From Deltaproteobacteria bacterium (GTDB lineage Bacteria > Myxococcota_A > Polyangia > JAAYKL01): a stretch of 42,888 bases of DNA. The position numbers and the translations under genes are program-made. The stretch covers positions 1 to 42,888 of the forward strand of contig JAFGQN010000014.1 of the NCBI GenBank assembly GCA_016935665.1, read 5' to 3'. Under the pieces are notes generated by a model, which was given only the letters and a program-made list of their open reading frames with translations, ran no database searches and was not told the DNA's origin. Positions 35,149 to 42,888 of the stretch are shown here, in pieces (the stretch's first letter is position 1; each line of letters begins with the position of its first letter).

Positions 35149-36219
35149 TTGGGGAATACGATTGTTTCTGTAGTCATTACGACACGTAATCGCTCATCTC
35201 TTCTTGTACGAAGCATCAATTCGGTTAGAACTCAAATTTATCCTCATCTTGAAATCATAGTAGTAGATGACGCTTCCTCTGACAATACAGCTGAAGTGAT
35301 GCAATCATTGCTGCAATTGGACCATCGAATCATATACATCAAAAATGACGTCTGCCTGGGTGCAAATGCATCACGGAACAAGGGGATATTGAGTGCAAGA
35401 GGTGACTTTGTCGCGGGATTGGATGACGATGATGAATTTCTGCCGAACAGAATAGAGATATTATTGAAGCAGTACGATCCAGAGTATGCCTTCGTTACGT
35501 CCAATAATCTTTTAGACTATGGCAGCCATCAACGGCCTACCCAAATTCCGGAGGTTGTCAAACTAAAGGACATGTTGAGGGACAATGTTCTGTGCAATCA
35601 AGCACTTGTAAGTCGTTCGCGCATTATCGAAACTGGCCTGTACGACACAAAACTCAAAGCATGCCAGGATTATGATATGTGGATGAGGCTCATTCAACGG
35701 TTTGGCAATGTTAAAGTGGTTCATAACATCACGCAAGTTATTCATATGTCGAACGACAGCAATCGCATTTCGACGCATTCAAAAACAAAATTTAGCGGGT
35801 ATTTTAATTTTTATCGTAAATATAAACATTTGATGGATGAGAAAATCAGACGGCTGCATTTGTTTCGAATATACGATATTCGCAGTTCGCAGGAAGGTGT
35901 TAATCAACTGCCCAGAAAATTCCTTTTCAAACAGATTGACAATCTAAAGCCCGGTAGCCTCTGTATTTTCGGAACTGGAGAATTTATGAGAAGCATCTAT
36001 GGTGGACTGCGTTCGCGAAATATAGAGATAAAACTGTTTGTCGATTCAAATCCCAAAGTTCAATATTTGTTTGACATTCCTGTTGTCACACCCGATGAAG
36101 CCCTGGAAGCGGGAGAAACCTGTTTCTTGATTGCATCCGTTGAATACTGCAAAGAGATGATAGACACGTTGCAGCACCTTGCGGATGTTAAGAATAGATC
36201 TATATGTATCGTTGCATAA
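35149..36219 (+). CDS. GT2 glycosyltransferase with C-terminal Rossmann-like module
   Basis: 356 residues from a TTG at 35149, six bases after GGGAGG. No ATG is available near the conserved start. GT-A features: VSVVITTRNRSSLLVRSI, IIVVDDASSDNT, LGANASRNKGI, metal site LDDDDEF (D92-D94) and LKACQDYDMWMRL. Residues about 265-356 form the extra module: SLCIFGTGEFMRSIYGGL, LFVDSNPKVQ, FLIASVEYCKEM. The glycine pattern here is G-T-G-E rather than G-x-G-x-I-G, so the module may have diverged. Same operon direction as its neighbours. Confidence 0.87.
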   Translation: MGNTIVSVVITTRNRSSLLVRSINSVRTQIYPHLEIIVVDDASSDNTAEVMQSLLQLDHRIIYIKNDVCLGANASRNKGILSARGDFVAGLDDDDEFLPNRIEILLKQYDPEYAFVTSNNLLDYGSHQRPTQIPEVVKLKDMLRDNVLCNQALVSRSRIIETGLYDTKLKACQDYDMWMRLIQRFGNVKVVHNITQVIHMSNDSNRISTHSKTKFSGYFNFYRKYKHLMDEKIRRLHLFRIYDIRSSQEGVNQLPRKFLFKQIDNLKPGSLCIFGTGEFMRSIYGGLRSRNIEIKLFVDSNPKVQYLFDIPVVTPDEALEAGETCFLIASVEYCKEMIDTLQHLADVKNRSICIVA

Positions 36220-36271
36220 GCATAATTAAAAACATGCTTGCATCCGTTTCGTCAAGAAGAACAGTGAACGA

Positions 36272-38158
36272 ATGACAAATGTCGACAATACCAAATCCTT
36301 TAAGGAAAATCTTCTGGATACAGCGAATATCCTGTACCAGCAGGAACGCTATTGGGACGCACTTGACTCGTACATCCAATTCGCGCGCCAGTTTGGTATT
36401 GACGCAGTTCACACCCGGATCGCTGAATGCATAAATTGCGTCAATATCTCCGGTGAAATCCAACCGCGACATCTGGATTCTGTGACCACCATAATGTTGC
36501 ATAACGCTGGCACCCTGTACGCAGATACACATACAATTGAACGAGCGCGGAGTGATTGTTTGACGCTCGTTCGATCCGGTTCACATCCCCTTTCAACCAG
36601 GAAACTGGAAACTGGCAACACGTTTTCACCTGAAAATTCGCCTCGATCGACAAATGATTTTTACTGGTATGAAGCGTATTTTGACAAGTCTCGCAACACC
36701 AACACCAGCACCCACAATGTCATCGGCATCAGTGTTGTCATCCCCACTTACAATCGGCCCAATATACTCGGAATTACACTGGCGTGTCTCGCTCATCAAA
36801 AAACAATGCACCCTTTTGAAGTCATTGTGGCTGATGACGGGAGTTCGGTGGATATACTTGAAACAGTCAGGCATTTCGAGAACGTACTGGACATCAAATA
36901 TGTTCGGCAGCCGGACGATGGCTATCGACTCTGCGCAGTGAGAAATCTGGGAATCCGTACGGCAAAACATCCCTTTGTCGGAATACTGGATTGCGACATG
37001 GCCCCTTGTCGGACATGGGTTGAAGATACCGTCACTGCGCTTTCACAATGCGATGATATTGCGTTAATTGGTCCACGGAAATATGTGGACACATCTTTGG
37101 TATCCGCTAACGATGTACTTGAAAATCCAGATTTGGTTGAAAAGTTGCCAGAGATATATTCGAATAGGCAGGAAGAAAATTCTGTTTCGAATGGCGTATC
37201 GCTGGATTGGCGCATCGACTATTTCGAAAAGTCCGAAAACCTTCGTTTTAGCAACAATCCATTTTTGTTTTTCAGCGGAGGAAACGTGGCGTTCAAAAAG
37301 CAATGGATTGATAAGGTGGGAGGGTTCGACGAAGAATTCACGCAGTGGGGCAGAGAGGACAATGAATTCGGCTATCGGCTTTATAGGGAAGGATGCTTTT
37401 TCAAAGCATTCTGGGGTGCGCTTGCTTATCATCAGGAGCCCCCTGGAAAGGAAAATGAAACCGATAGAATCGCCGGGGCTGAAATTACTGCAAAGCTATT
37501 CCTGCAAAAGGTCCCCTATTATGGCCGTTCAACACTGCCTTTGGAGAAATCAGTTGTGTACACTATCCCCCTTGTGTCTCTGGTAATTGATGTGGATATT
37601 TTCGATGATGGACTCCGACGCAGTATTGACAGTATTTTGAATCAGACTTTTTCTGACCTGGAAATTGTCATTCGAGATGACGATTCCACAATATTTACGC
37701 GGGCAGCTTTGACTTCATATTACGGTTCAAATCCACGTATTCGACGCATTAATGTGAACAAAAAACGAACGGCATTACCGACATCTCTTAGCTCCATATG
37801 CAGAGGATTCTACATCGCACAAATTGCCAGGGGAAGGATACTTCACCCTCGTGCTGTTGCGCTTTGTATCGATATGCTTAAAAAAAATAAATCCATCGCT
37901 CTTATTCATGCATCAGAAGCACTACATCACTTGATTTTAGAACGAGATATGCCATCTATCAGCAGAAGCGAGGATGTCGAATTCAATACCACTCGTGGCA
38001 AAATATCTTTTAACGTCTTTCCGTTGAGAGCGTGGAATATCGCAGCAAGAATTGCAACGGTTTATAACGCAAATATAACTTCGACCGTTCCTGATATAGT
38101 TGGACTGCGTGAGGTTGGAGAATGTCTATTTGTTAACGAAAATGAGTTTTTCGAATAA
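36272..38158 (+). CDS. Chondroitin-synthase-like (KfoC-type) double GT2 protein with degenerate second domain
   Basis: 628 residues. About 140 N-terminal residues include a TPR-like helix pair (TANILYQQERYWDALDSYIQ). The first GT domain closely follows the KfoC/chondroitin polymerase pattern: ISVVIPTYNRPN, VIVADDGSS, YVRQPDDGYRLCAVRNLGI, metal site D240-C-D242, ALIGPRKY, GGNVAFKKQWIDKVGGFDE, W359-G-R-E-D-N-E and AYHQEPPGKENETDR. The second domain begins VSLVIDVDIFDDGLRRS and keeps ILNQTFSDLEI and ICRGFYIAQ. The expected D-x-D-D is replaced by A519-R-G-R522, and later acidic motifs are missing. It probably transfers only one sugar type. The donor may be GalNAc or GlcNAc by homology. Confidence 0.85.
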   Translation: MTNVDNTKSFKENLLDTANILYQQERYWDALDSYIQFARQFGIDAVHTRIAECINCVNISGEIQPRHLDSVTTIMLHNAGTLYADTHTIERARSDCLTLVRSGSHPLSTRKLETGNTFSPENSPRSTNDFYWYEAYFDKSRNTNTSTHNVIGISVVIPTYNRPNILGITLACLAHQKTMHPFEVIVADDGSSVDILETVRHFENVLDIKYVRQPDDGYRLCAVRNLGIRTAKHPFVGILDCDMAPCRTWVEDTVTALSQCDDIALIGPRKYVDTSLVSANDVLENPDLVEKLPEIYSNRQEENSVSNGVSLDWRIDYFEKSENLRFSNNPFLFFSGGNVAFKKQWIDKVGGFDEEFTQWGREDNEFGYRLYREGCFFKAFWGALAYHQEPPGKENETDRIAGAEITAKLFLQKVPYYGRSTLPLEKSVVYTIPLVSLVIDVDIFDDGLRRSIDSILNQTFSDLEIVIRDDDSTIFTRAALTSYYGSNPRIRRINVNKKRTALPTSLSSICRGFYIAQIARGRILHPRAVALCIDMLKKNKSIALIHASEALHHLILERDMPSISRSEDVEFNTTRGKISFNVFPLRAWNIAARIATVYNANITSTVPDIVGLREVGECLFVNENEFFE

Positions 38159-38179
38159 CAATTCATAGAGGATACGGTT

Positions 38180-38419
38180 ATGCAATTTGAGTATACGTTT
38201 CCCTTCAATGCATATCGACTCGGTCCATTTGTGAAACCGACTATTAGTGGACGTTTTGGTCTTCGTTCTCAATTCATTCAGCCAAGCGCCTATGATGCAG
38301 ACCATTCGAATATTTGCGGTACGCATCGGAGCCAATCCTATTTTAACGGCATTCCTGAGTTGTACCATGCCTTATGTTGCAACACTGGAATGTATTTTCA
38401 GGATAATAAACGTGACTGA
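38180..38419 (+). CDS. Small hypothetical protein coupled to the radical SAM gene
   Basis: 79 residues, ATG preceded by AGAGGA. The opening MQFEYTFPFNAYRLGPFVKP looks protein-like, and the remainder is polar with several Cys and Tyr. It has no known family. The end overlaps the proposed GTG of the radical SAM gene by 8 bases, which would allow coupled translation. It could instead be a broken 5' part of a gene, since coding character fades after about 30 residues. Confidence 0.4.
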   Translation: MQFEYTFPFNAYRLGPFVKPTISGRFGLRSQFIQPSAYDADHSNICGTHRSQSYFNGIPELYHALCCNTGMYFQDNKRD

Positions 38420-39665
38420 CTTTGTTCTCATTATGCCAGCCCTGCAAAAGGTTGTTGGAATTACCAACAGAGAGTTGTTGATTAAACCCACTCCTCATAG
38501 CAATATACCTTTGTCAGCTATTGCCATCGGTTCCTCGCTGGTTAAAAACGGATTGGACGTAAAAATTCTGGATTTCCATCTTCATTGTGCTGAAGATGAA
38601 AATGAACTGCTCGCAGAATATTGCAGAGGTGTAACGCACGTCGGTTTTAGTTGTATGACCAATCATATTCCTCATGGATTGAGACTCACAAAAAAAGTAA
38701 AAGGTATATATCCAACCATAAAAACAGTGTGGGGCGGCATACATCCTTCTCTGTTTCCGGAGATGACCATTCGCCATGATGCCATAGATTTTGTCGTCGT
38801 GGGTGAAGGCGAAGACCCGCTGCTTGCACTAATGAGAGGGGAGACGCATCCCAGACTATTTGTGAAGGACAGTGTATTCAACACCTCGGGCAAGAACTTC
38901 AAATATGGCTCGGCAACATCTTTGACAGAACCCAATTACGAGTTGATAAATCTGGAACAATATTTTTTTAAAAATCGCGGTGAACGAAATCTTCCGTTGT
39001 TGAGCAGTCGAGGTTGCCCATCTCGATGCACATTTTGTGTGAATACCGTTTTAAAAAACAAGTGGAGAGGATTCAGTGCTGAAACCACATGCAACCTTCT
39101 GGACTCACTCTGTCAGCGGTATCGACCTGAACACATATATTTTCTGGACGAAAACTTCTTCGTTGATAAAAATAGAGCGATTTCCATTGTGAAATATTTA
39201 TGTAATATTGATGCGACCTGGGGTGCGAACATTCGGTTGAGAACTTTTAATTCGCTGAGCGATGAAACACTCATGATGCTTAAAAAAAGTGGCATGAAGG
39301 AAATTCGCGCTGGTGCTGAAAGCGGTTCGAACAGAATTTTGCAAATCCTTAGAAAAGGTTTGACTGTTGAAGAAATTCGTCGGGCGGTCGAGAAGGCAGC
39401 GAATTTTGATTTGAAATTGATTCTGTCATTTATGCGTGACCTTCCCGATGAAACGAAGGAAGAGACACAACTTACACTAAATCTGGTACAATGGTGTGGC
39501 CAAAACGGTGTAACTGTCATTGGCCCCCAAATATTTCGACCGTATCCTGGGAGTGAGGAATATGACAAGCTTGTTCAACGGGGACTGAAAACGCCAGTTT
39601 CACTGGAGGAATGGGGAATGATTATTCAGAATGCAAATCACGATAGTATCTGGTACTTTCAATAA
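38412..39665 (+). CDS. B12-binding radical SAM enzyme
   Basis: 417 residues from a GTG at 38412 with AGGA nine bases upstream. The open frame reaches back to 38247 but adds hydrophobic sequence outside the family. The N-terminal B12-binding-like Rossmann domain has AIAIGSSLVKNGLDVKILD, THVGFSCMT, KTVWGGIHPSLFPE and VVGEGEDPLLALM. The radical SAM core has C202-x3-C206-x2-C209 in SRGCPSRCTFCVN for the 4Fe-4S cluster, IYFLDENFFVD and EIRAGAESGSNRILQIL. No DxHxxG His of cobalamin binding is evident, so cofactor binding is uncertain. In a glycan locus it may methylate or rearrange a sugar or lipid precursor. Confidence 0.85.
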   Translation: MTDFVLIMPALQKVVGITNRELLIKPTPHSNIPLSAIAIGSSLVKNGLDVKILDFHLHCAEDENELLAEYCRGVTHVGFSCMTNHIPHGLRLTKKVKGIYPTIKTVWGGIHPSLFPEMTIRHDAIDFVVVGEGEDPLLALMRGETHPRLFVKDSVFNTSGKNFKYGSATSLTEPNYELINLEQYFFKNRGERNLPLLSSRGCPSRCTFCVNTVLKNKWRGFSAETTCNLLDSLCQRYRPEHIYFLDENFFVDKNRAISIVKYLCNIDATWGANIRLRTFNSLSDETLMMLKKSGMKEIRAGAESGSNRILQILRKGLTVEEIRRAVEKAANFDLKLILSFMRDLPDETKEETQLTLNLVQWCGQNGVTVIGPQIFRPYPGSEEYDKLVQRGLKTPVSLEEWGMIIQNANHDSIWYFQ

Positions 39666-39968
39666 GCATACCGTACATTTTATATTTGCCCCCCAAAAGT
39701 GTTTATTATCTGACAGAGCAATGAAAAGTATTCTCGAAATAAAATCAATCGATATGGGAATTTTTTTTTAAAGGAGAATTTTGCAGTTGCAAGACAACCA
39801 ATCGCTGTAAAGGTCTAAAGTTACAGATTCTTTTTCCGATAAATGAATTGATGGTTGATGCAAAGAGAAAACATTTCGACTGTCGCAATGTCACATGTGA
39901 CATTTTTAGAAAAGTGTGCTGCCGGGCCAGAATGGCAACGGGAAATCAGGTGAGCGTTTAAGGAAAAA
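39666..39968. other. A+T-rich intergenic region with palindrome
   Basis: No gene is supported. AAGGAG (39771-39776) precedes a TTG-started 9-codon frame ending at 39810, probably a remnant. A perfect 18-base palindrome lies at 39887-39904. Confidence 0.45.
39887..39904. promoter_or_regulatory. Perfect 18-bp palindrome, possible operator
   Basis: AATGTCACATGTGACATT is its own reverse complement. It lies 65 bases before the next start codon, where an operator would sit. The T-run after it is short (TTT), so a rho-independent terminator for the upstream gene is a weaker reading. Confidence 0.45.
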
Positions 39969-40598
39969 ATGCGCCTTGTGAAACAGACTTCGAAAGTGAT
40001 CATTGGATTGGGGACGGGAAGATGTGGCACTGTATCTTTGGCAGCGCTGCTGAATGCCCAGGCAGATACGTATGTGACCCACGAATTTCGAACCGACGGC
40101 GTGCCACACGCGTTGCCGTGGAAATTCAATAAAACGTTGTTCGATGACTCACTGGCTATTTTGAACGGAATTCACGCAAGATTTATTGGAGATATATCTT
40201 TCTCGAATCTTCCCTACGTTAATGCATTTTTAGCGGAATTTGAAGATGTCAAATTTGTCATCATGAAACGAGACAAGCAAGAAACAATAGAAAGCTATAT
40301 GAGAAAGACTGAAGGCAGAAATCACTGGTATGCACATGGTGGAAATGGATGGCGATTGTGCAGTATTTGGGACGACAAATATCCCAAGTATCGCGAGACA
40401 GATAAGCGAACGGCTATTGGATTGTATTGGGAGGAGTACTACGAGCGATGTAATAAATTGTTAGCGATGCATCCGACCATTACACGTTTGGTAGCGACAT
40501 CGGATTTAAACATGGAGGACAAAGTAGAAAACCTGCTGCGATTTATTGGATTTGACAACCCGGTGGTCGTTGCAAATATCCGAAGGAATGCGAATTAG
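39969..40598 (+). CDS. Small sulfotransferase-like protein
   Basis: 209 residues, AAGGA five bases before the ATG. The P-loop VIIGLGTGRCGTVSLAALL (residues about 10-28) resembles the PAPS-binding loop of sulfotransferases. FVIMKRDKQETIESYMRK fits the 3'-phosphate-binding Arg/Ser segment, and the C-terminal part resembles the family (LLRFIGFDNP). Members act on sugars, lipids or small molecules. The second such enzyme in the locus, it supports a sulfated product. A kinase-like P-loop enzyme cannot be fully excluded. Confidence 0.8.
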   Translation: MRLVKQTSKVIIGLGTGRCGTVSLAALLNAQADTYVTHEFRTDGVPHALPWKFNKTLFDDSLAILNGIHARFIGDISFSNLPYVNAFLAEFEDVKFVIMKRDKQETIESYMRKTEGRNHWYAHGGNGWRLCSIWDDKYPKYRETDKRTAIGLYWEEYYERCNKLLAMHPTITRLVATSDLNMEDKVENLLRFIGFDNPVVVANIRRNAN

Positions 40599-40601
40599 CC
40601 A

Positions 40602-41132
40602 ATGGGGACATCACGAAGCTACTATTTAACAAATTTTTCTGAATATATTATCAAAAATCAGCCACGAAGGGTGCTGGATCTTGGTGTTGGTTTTGGAAAA
40701 AACGGTTTTCTGGTGAGAGAATATACGGACATTTGGTTGTGGCGTTACAGGAAAGAAGAATGGGAGACCATCATAGATGGCATTGAGATATATGAGCCGA
40801 ATATCAATCCCTGCAATCAGTATATATATGATGATATATTTATCGGTGATATCAAAATTCTACTACCCAGCATGGGAGAATATGATCTGATCGTGATGAC
40901 GGATGTACTTGAACACTTTGAAAAGAAGGATGCCGAGCGAGTAATGAAAGAAATAAAGGCTCATTCCACAGAATTTTTTGTCACTACACCAGTGCGCGTT
41001 GGGAACAGGGTTTTTAAAAAGGGCAATGTGCATGAATCACACATTTCCGGGGAGTGGAATCTGGCAGAGTTGGAACAGTTTGGACAAGTAAAAGTGCTCC
41101 AGGATCATACATATCAAATTACGTCGTTTTAG
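40602..41132 (+). CDS. SAM-dependent methyltransferase
   Basis: 176 residues. Motif I is RVLDLGVGFGKNGFLVRE, the acidic end of strand 2 is DGIEIYEPN, and motif IV region is YDLIVMTDVLEHFEKKDA. The C-terminus is short (FVTTPVRVGN, then a HESHISGEW segment). The HISGEW-type motif appears in methyltransferases of glycan loci. It starts three bases after the sulfotransferase-like stop, so it is co-transcribed with it. The acceptor is unknown. Confidence 0.85.
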   Translation: MGTSRSYYLTNFSEYIIKNQPRRVLDLGVGFGKNGFLVREYTDIWLWRYRKEEWETIIDGIEIYEPNINPCNQYIYDDIFIGDIKILLPSMGEYDLIVMTDVLEHFEKKDAERVMKEIKAHSTEFFVTTPVRVGNRVFKKGNVHESHISGEWNLAELEQFGQVKVLQDHTYQITSF

Positions 41133-41230
41133 TATGCAAAGACTAATTTCGGCTACTCAAAGGAGCATGGCGCAAATACGCCAATATATGTGTCGACTCG
41201 CAAATACCTGCGTTGAAAAGGGCGAAATAA

Positions 41231-41986
41231 ATGACGGAAAGAGTAATTTGGAAGTATTGGGAGACCAGAGGAATTAAGCCTACTTATATTGATTTCATTT
41301 CAGAAAAGCTGGCGAATAAAACGAGCGCGAGGATTGTTACTGTTACCAAAGAGACGCTAGCTGATTACCTGCCGAATCTAAATCCAGGTATTTTCAACGT
41401 CGAAGAGATGGCGCACAAAGCAGATCTGATTCGTACGCGCCTTGTGGAGAAATATGGAGGGATGTGGCTGGATTCAGATGCTGTTGTTTTGAAAAATATA
41501 GATCATCTTTTCGACTACCTTGATGACTATTCTTTTGTGGGTTTTAATGATGGCGCGTCATTATCAGGAAATAGCAAAGTCAGAGTAAACTGTTTTTTAA
41601 GTCGTCCAGATGGTGTCGTAATAAAATCCTGGGTGGCCCGTCAGGAAGAAATATTAAAAACAAAACTGAAGTTCTCGTGGACTGAAATTGGATCGGACAT
41701 ATTACATCCGCTATGTCAAAAAAACTGTGACCAGGTAAAAATTCTGGATTTTAAATTGATTGCACCTATCCCGTGGAACCAACGGGAGCGCTTTTATGAT
41801 GTGAATGAATTGGATGGTTATATCGACGACAATACGTTAATGATGATGCTTCACAACAAACTGGTGAGTGATGAAATAAAGCGCACACCGGTCGCGGAAC
41901 TTGTGTCCAGTAGCACTGTCCTTGGTCAGCTTTTAAGATATGAAGATAAGACGAGCTCCCGTTTGCCATCGATACATTTGATGTGA
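41231..41986 (+). CDS. GT32-type / capsular polysaccharide glycosyltransferase
   Basis: 251 residues, AAGGGCG before the ATG. It matches the capsular polysaccharide synthesis / GT32 pattern: VIWKYWETRGIKPTYID at the start, AHKADLIRTRLVEKYGGMWL followed by the metal-binding D81-S-D83, and later FNDGASLSGN and LMMMLHNKL. It transfers a sugar from a nucleotide donor, probably to the surface glycan made by this locus. The last + strand gene before a convergent methyltransferase gene. Confidence 0.85.
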   Translation: MTERVIWKYWETRGIKPTYIDFISEKLANKTSARIVTVTKETLADYLPNLNPGIFNVEEMAHKADLIRTRLVEKYGGMWLDSDAVVLKNIDHLFDYLDDYSFVGFNDGASLSGNSKVRVNCFLSRPDGVVIKSWVARQEEILKTKLKFSWTEIGSDILHPLCQKNCDQVKILDFKLIAPIPWNQRERFYDVNELDGYIDDNTLMMMLHNKLVSDEIKRTPVAELVSSSTVLGQLLRYEDKTSSRLPSIHLM

Positions 41987-42245
41987 ATTGAACCGGAGTA
42001 GTCTGGCAGCAATCATTGGAATAGTAGTCTCAGATTTTTCTGGTTGGTACGTGCGTGCAGCGTGTATTTCCAATCAACTTTGGATTCGTTTTTGCTTAAA
42101 ACGAGTGATTCTTTTTTAGTGTGTAAAACCGATCCGGTATTCGAGTACCTTTCATTTTCATATACTCATGAAAAATAGAAAACGAATCTATGATAATTGA
42201 TTGAGCAAATAAAGGTGCCAATTGGCCAGTTTCCATTGCAGTGAT

Positions 42246-42888
42246 TTATCGTGATGGCAGTTTGGTGTCGGTTCCAACAGAAACTTTCTTTGTCATTTTT
42301 GCTGAAACGATGCCATATCTTGCTGATGTGTTGGTATGGTCAAATGGTATGTTATCTTTTATGCTTTGATATATTCCTGATGATTTCTCGTAATGCTTTT
42401 CTTCATCAATTTCCATATCGTAAAAATGGTCCTGTAATAAATTCCATGTAAACGTAACGGGTTCACATGCTGTTGGTTCCGGATGAAGATCTGCGATTAA
42501 AAGGAAAGTGCCGCTCGGTTTCAATACACGTTTGATTTCAGAAACGGTCACTTTCAGGTCGTCAACATGATCAAGGGAATTGAACGAACAGACCACATCG
42601 AAGTAGTTGTCGGCAAAAGGAATGCTTTCCGATTTCCCGCGAAGAATTGTCATCTGCAGGTGTGAGTTCAATTTTTTATATTCATCCGCAAGCGGATCCA
42701 GTCCAATTCTCTCTAAAGCATTCTGTGCCCAATCCAGACTCCCTCTGGGACCGCATCCAATATCCAAAATTCTTTTTTGAGAATAAAATTCGTAGCTCAA
42801 ATGTAAGCGGTAACAGAACGGCGTTATTGATTTTTGCCGATTGTGTCGATAAGGGAGCGGCGGGGTTTGTCGGCGAAATGAGTCTTCC
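42246..42888 (-). CDS. SAM-dependent methyltransferase, 5' end beyond the window
   Basis: A methyltransferase domain with motif I RILDIGCGPRGSLDW, IGLDPLADEY, SIPFADNYFDVVCSFNSLDH and the family-typical EIKRVLKPSGTFLLIADLHP. A TTG at 42800 is possible, but the frame stays open with plausible coding sequence (SFRRQTPPLPYRHNRQK, then CYRLHLSYEF) to the last base of the window, so the gene is taken as partial. Convergent with the GT32-type gene. Only the 3' part can be judged. Confidence 0.82.
   Translation of the reverse strand, partial: EDSFRRQTPPLPYRHNRQKSITPFCYRLHLSYEFYSQKRILDIGCGPRGSLDWAQNALERIGLDPLADEYKKLNSHLQMTILRGKSESIPFADNYFDVVCSFNSLDHVDDLKVTVSEIKRVLKPSGTFLLIADLHPEPTACEPVTFTWNLLQDHFYDMEIDEEKHYEKSSGIYQSIKDNIPFDHTNTSARYGIVSAKMTKKVSVGTDTKLPSR

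Noticed and set aside
42155-42174. TTTTCAT/ATGAAAA inverted repeat between convergent genes
   Set aside because: Only A/T-rich pairs and a six-base loop. Expected by chance in such sequence and not followed by a T-run on either strand.

Overview
The window looks like a chromosomal piece of a Gram-negative bacterium of the deltaproteobacterial/Myxococcota type. This is an inference from gene content, not from a marker gene. It rests on several Asp/Glu/Ser-rich secreted lipoproteins, a VWA lipoprotein, a Gld-like ABC operon with GldG-like and DUF4340 proteins, and many two-component proteins. Base composition is moderate over the first 31 kb and visibly more A+T rich from about 31.7 kb to the end, where the surface-glycan genes lie. 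No rRNA, CRISPR array, insertion sequence or phage gene was seen.

Left part (1-17.2 kb). A tRNA-Pro(CGG) is followed on the + strand by a receiver-XRE regulator, a GAF histidine kinase and a small lipoprotein. On the - strand follow a housekeeping-like run (OmpR-type regulator, UPF0158 protein, secreted protein, RimI acetyltransferase, helical lipoprotein, LD-carboxypeptidase), then envelope proteins (VWA lipoprotein, membrane-anchored protein, secreted protein). Last comes a tightly overlapped four-gene operon: ABC ATPase, ABC-2 permease, GldG-like protein, DUF4340 protein.

Middle (17.6-23.3 kb, + strand). A lipoprotein carries 50 consecutive Asp residues, a carbohydrate-binding-like domain and a GH12-like domain that has lost its nucleophile. 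A signalling module follows: a FIST-domain sensor protein, a hybrid histidine kinase with a four-cysteine zinc-ribbon-like insert in its dimerisation hairpin, and a stand-alone receiver.

Right part (23.4-42.9 kb). A compact + strand cassette of five contiguous genes encodes a SAF-less NeuB-family synthase, a fused cytidylyltransferase/PseG-like hydrolase, an ATP-grasp ligase, a GH57-fold protein and an alkaline-phosphatase-superfamily enzyme. Together they suggest an uncharacterised nonulosonate-like or related CMP-activated sugar pathway and are the best candidate for an undescribed system. A possibly structured leader precedes it. Beyond a convergent methyltransferase lies an A+T-rich glycan locus: two sulfotransferase-like proteins, two GT2 glycosyltransferases, a chondroitin-synthase-like double glycosyltransferase whose second active site is lost, a B12-binding radical SAM enzyme, a GT32-type transferase, methyltransferases and a GT25 remnant. 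Three of these proteins share the same kind of C-terminal Rossmann-like module. The last methyltransferase runs off the right edge.
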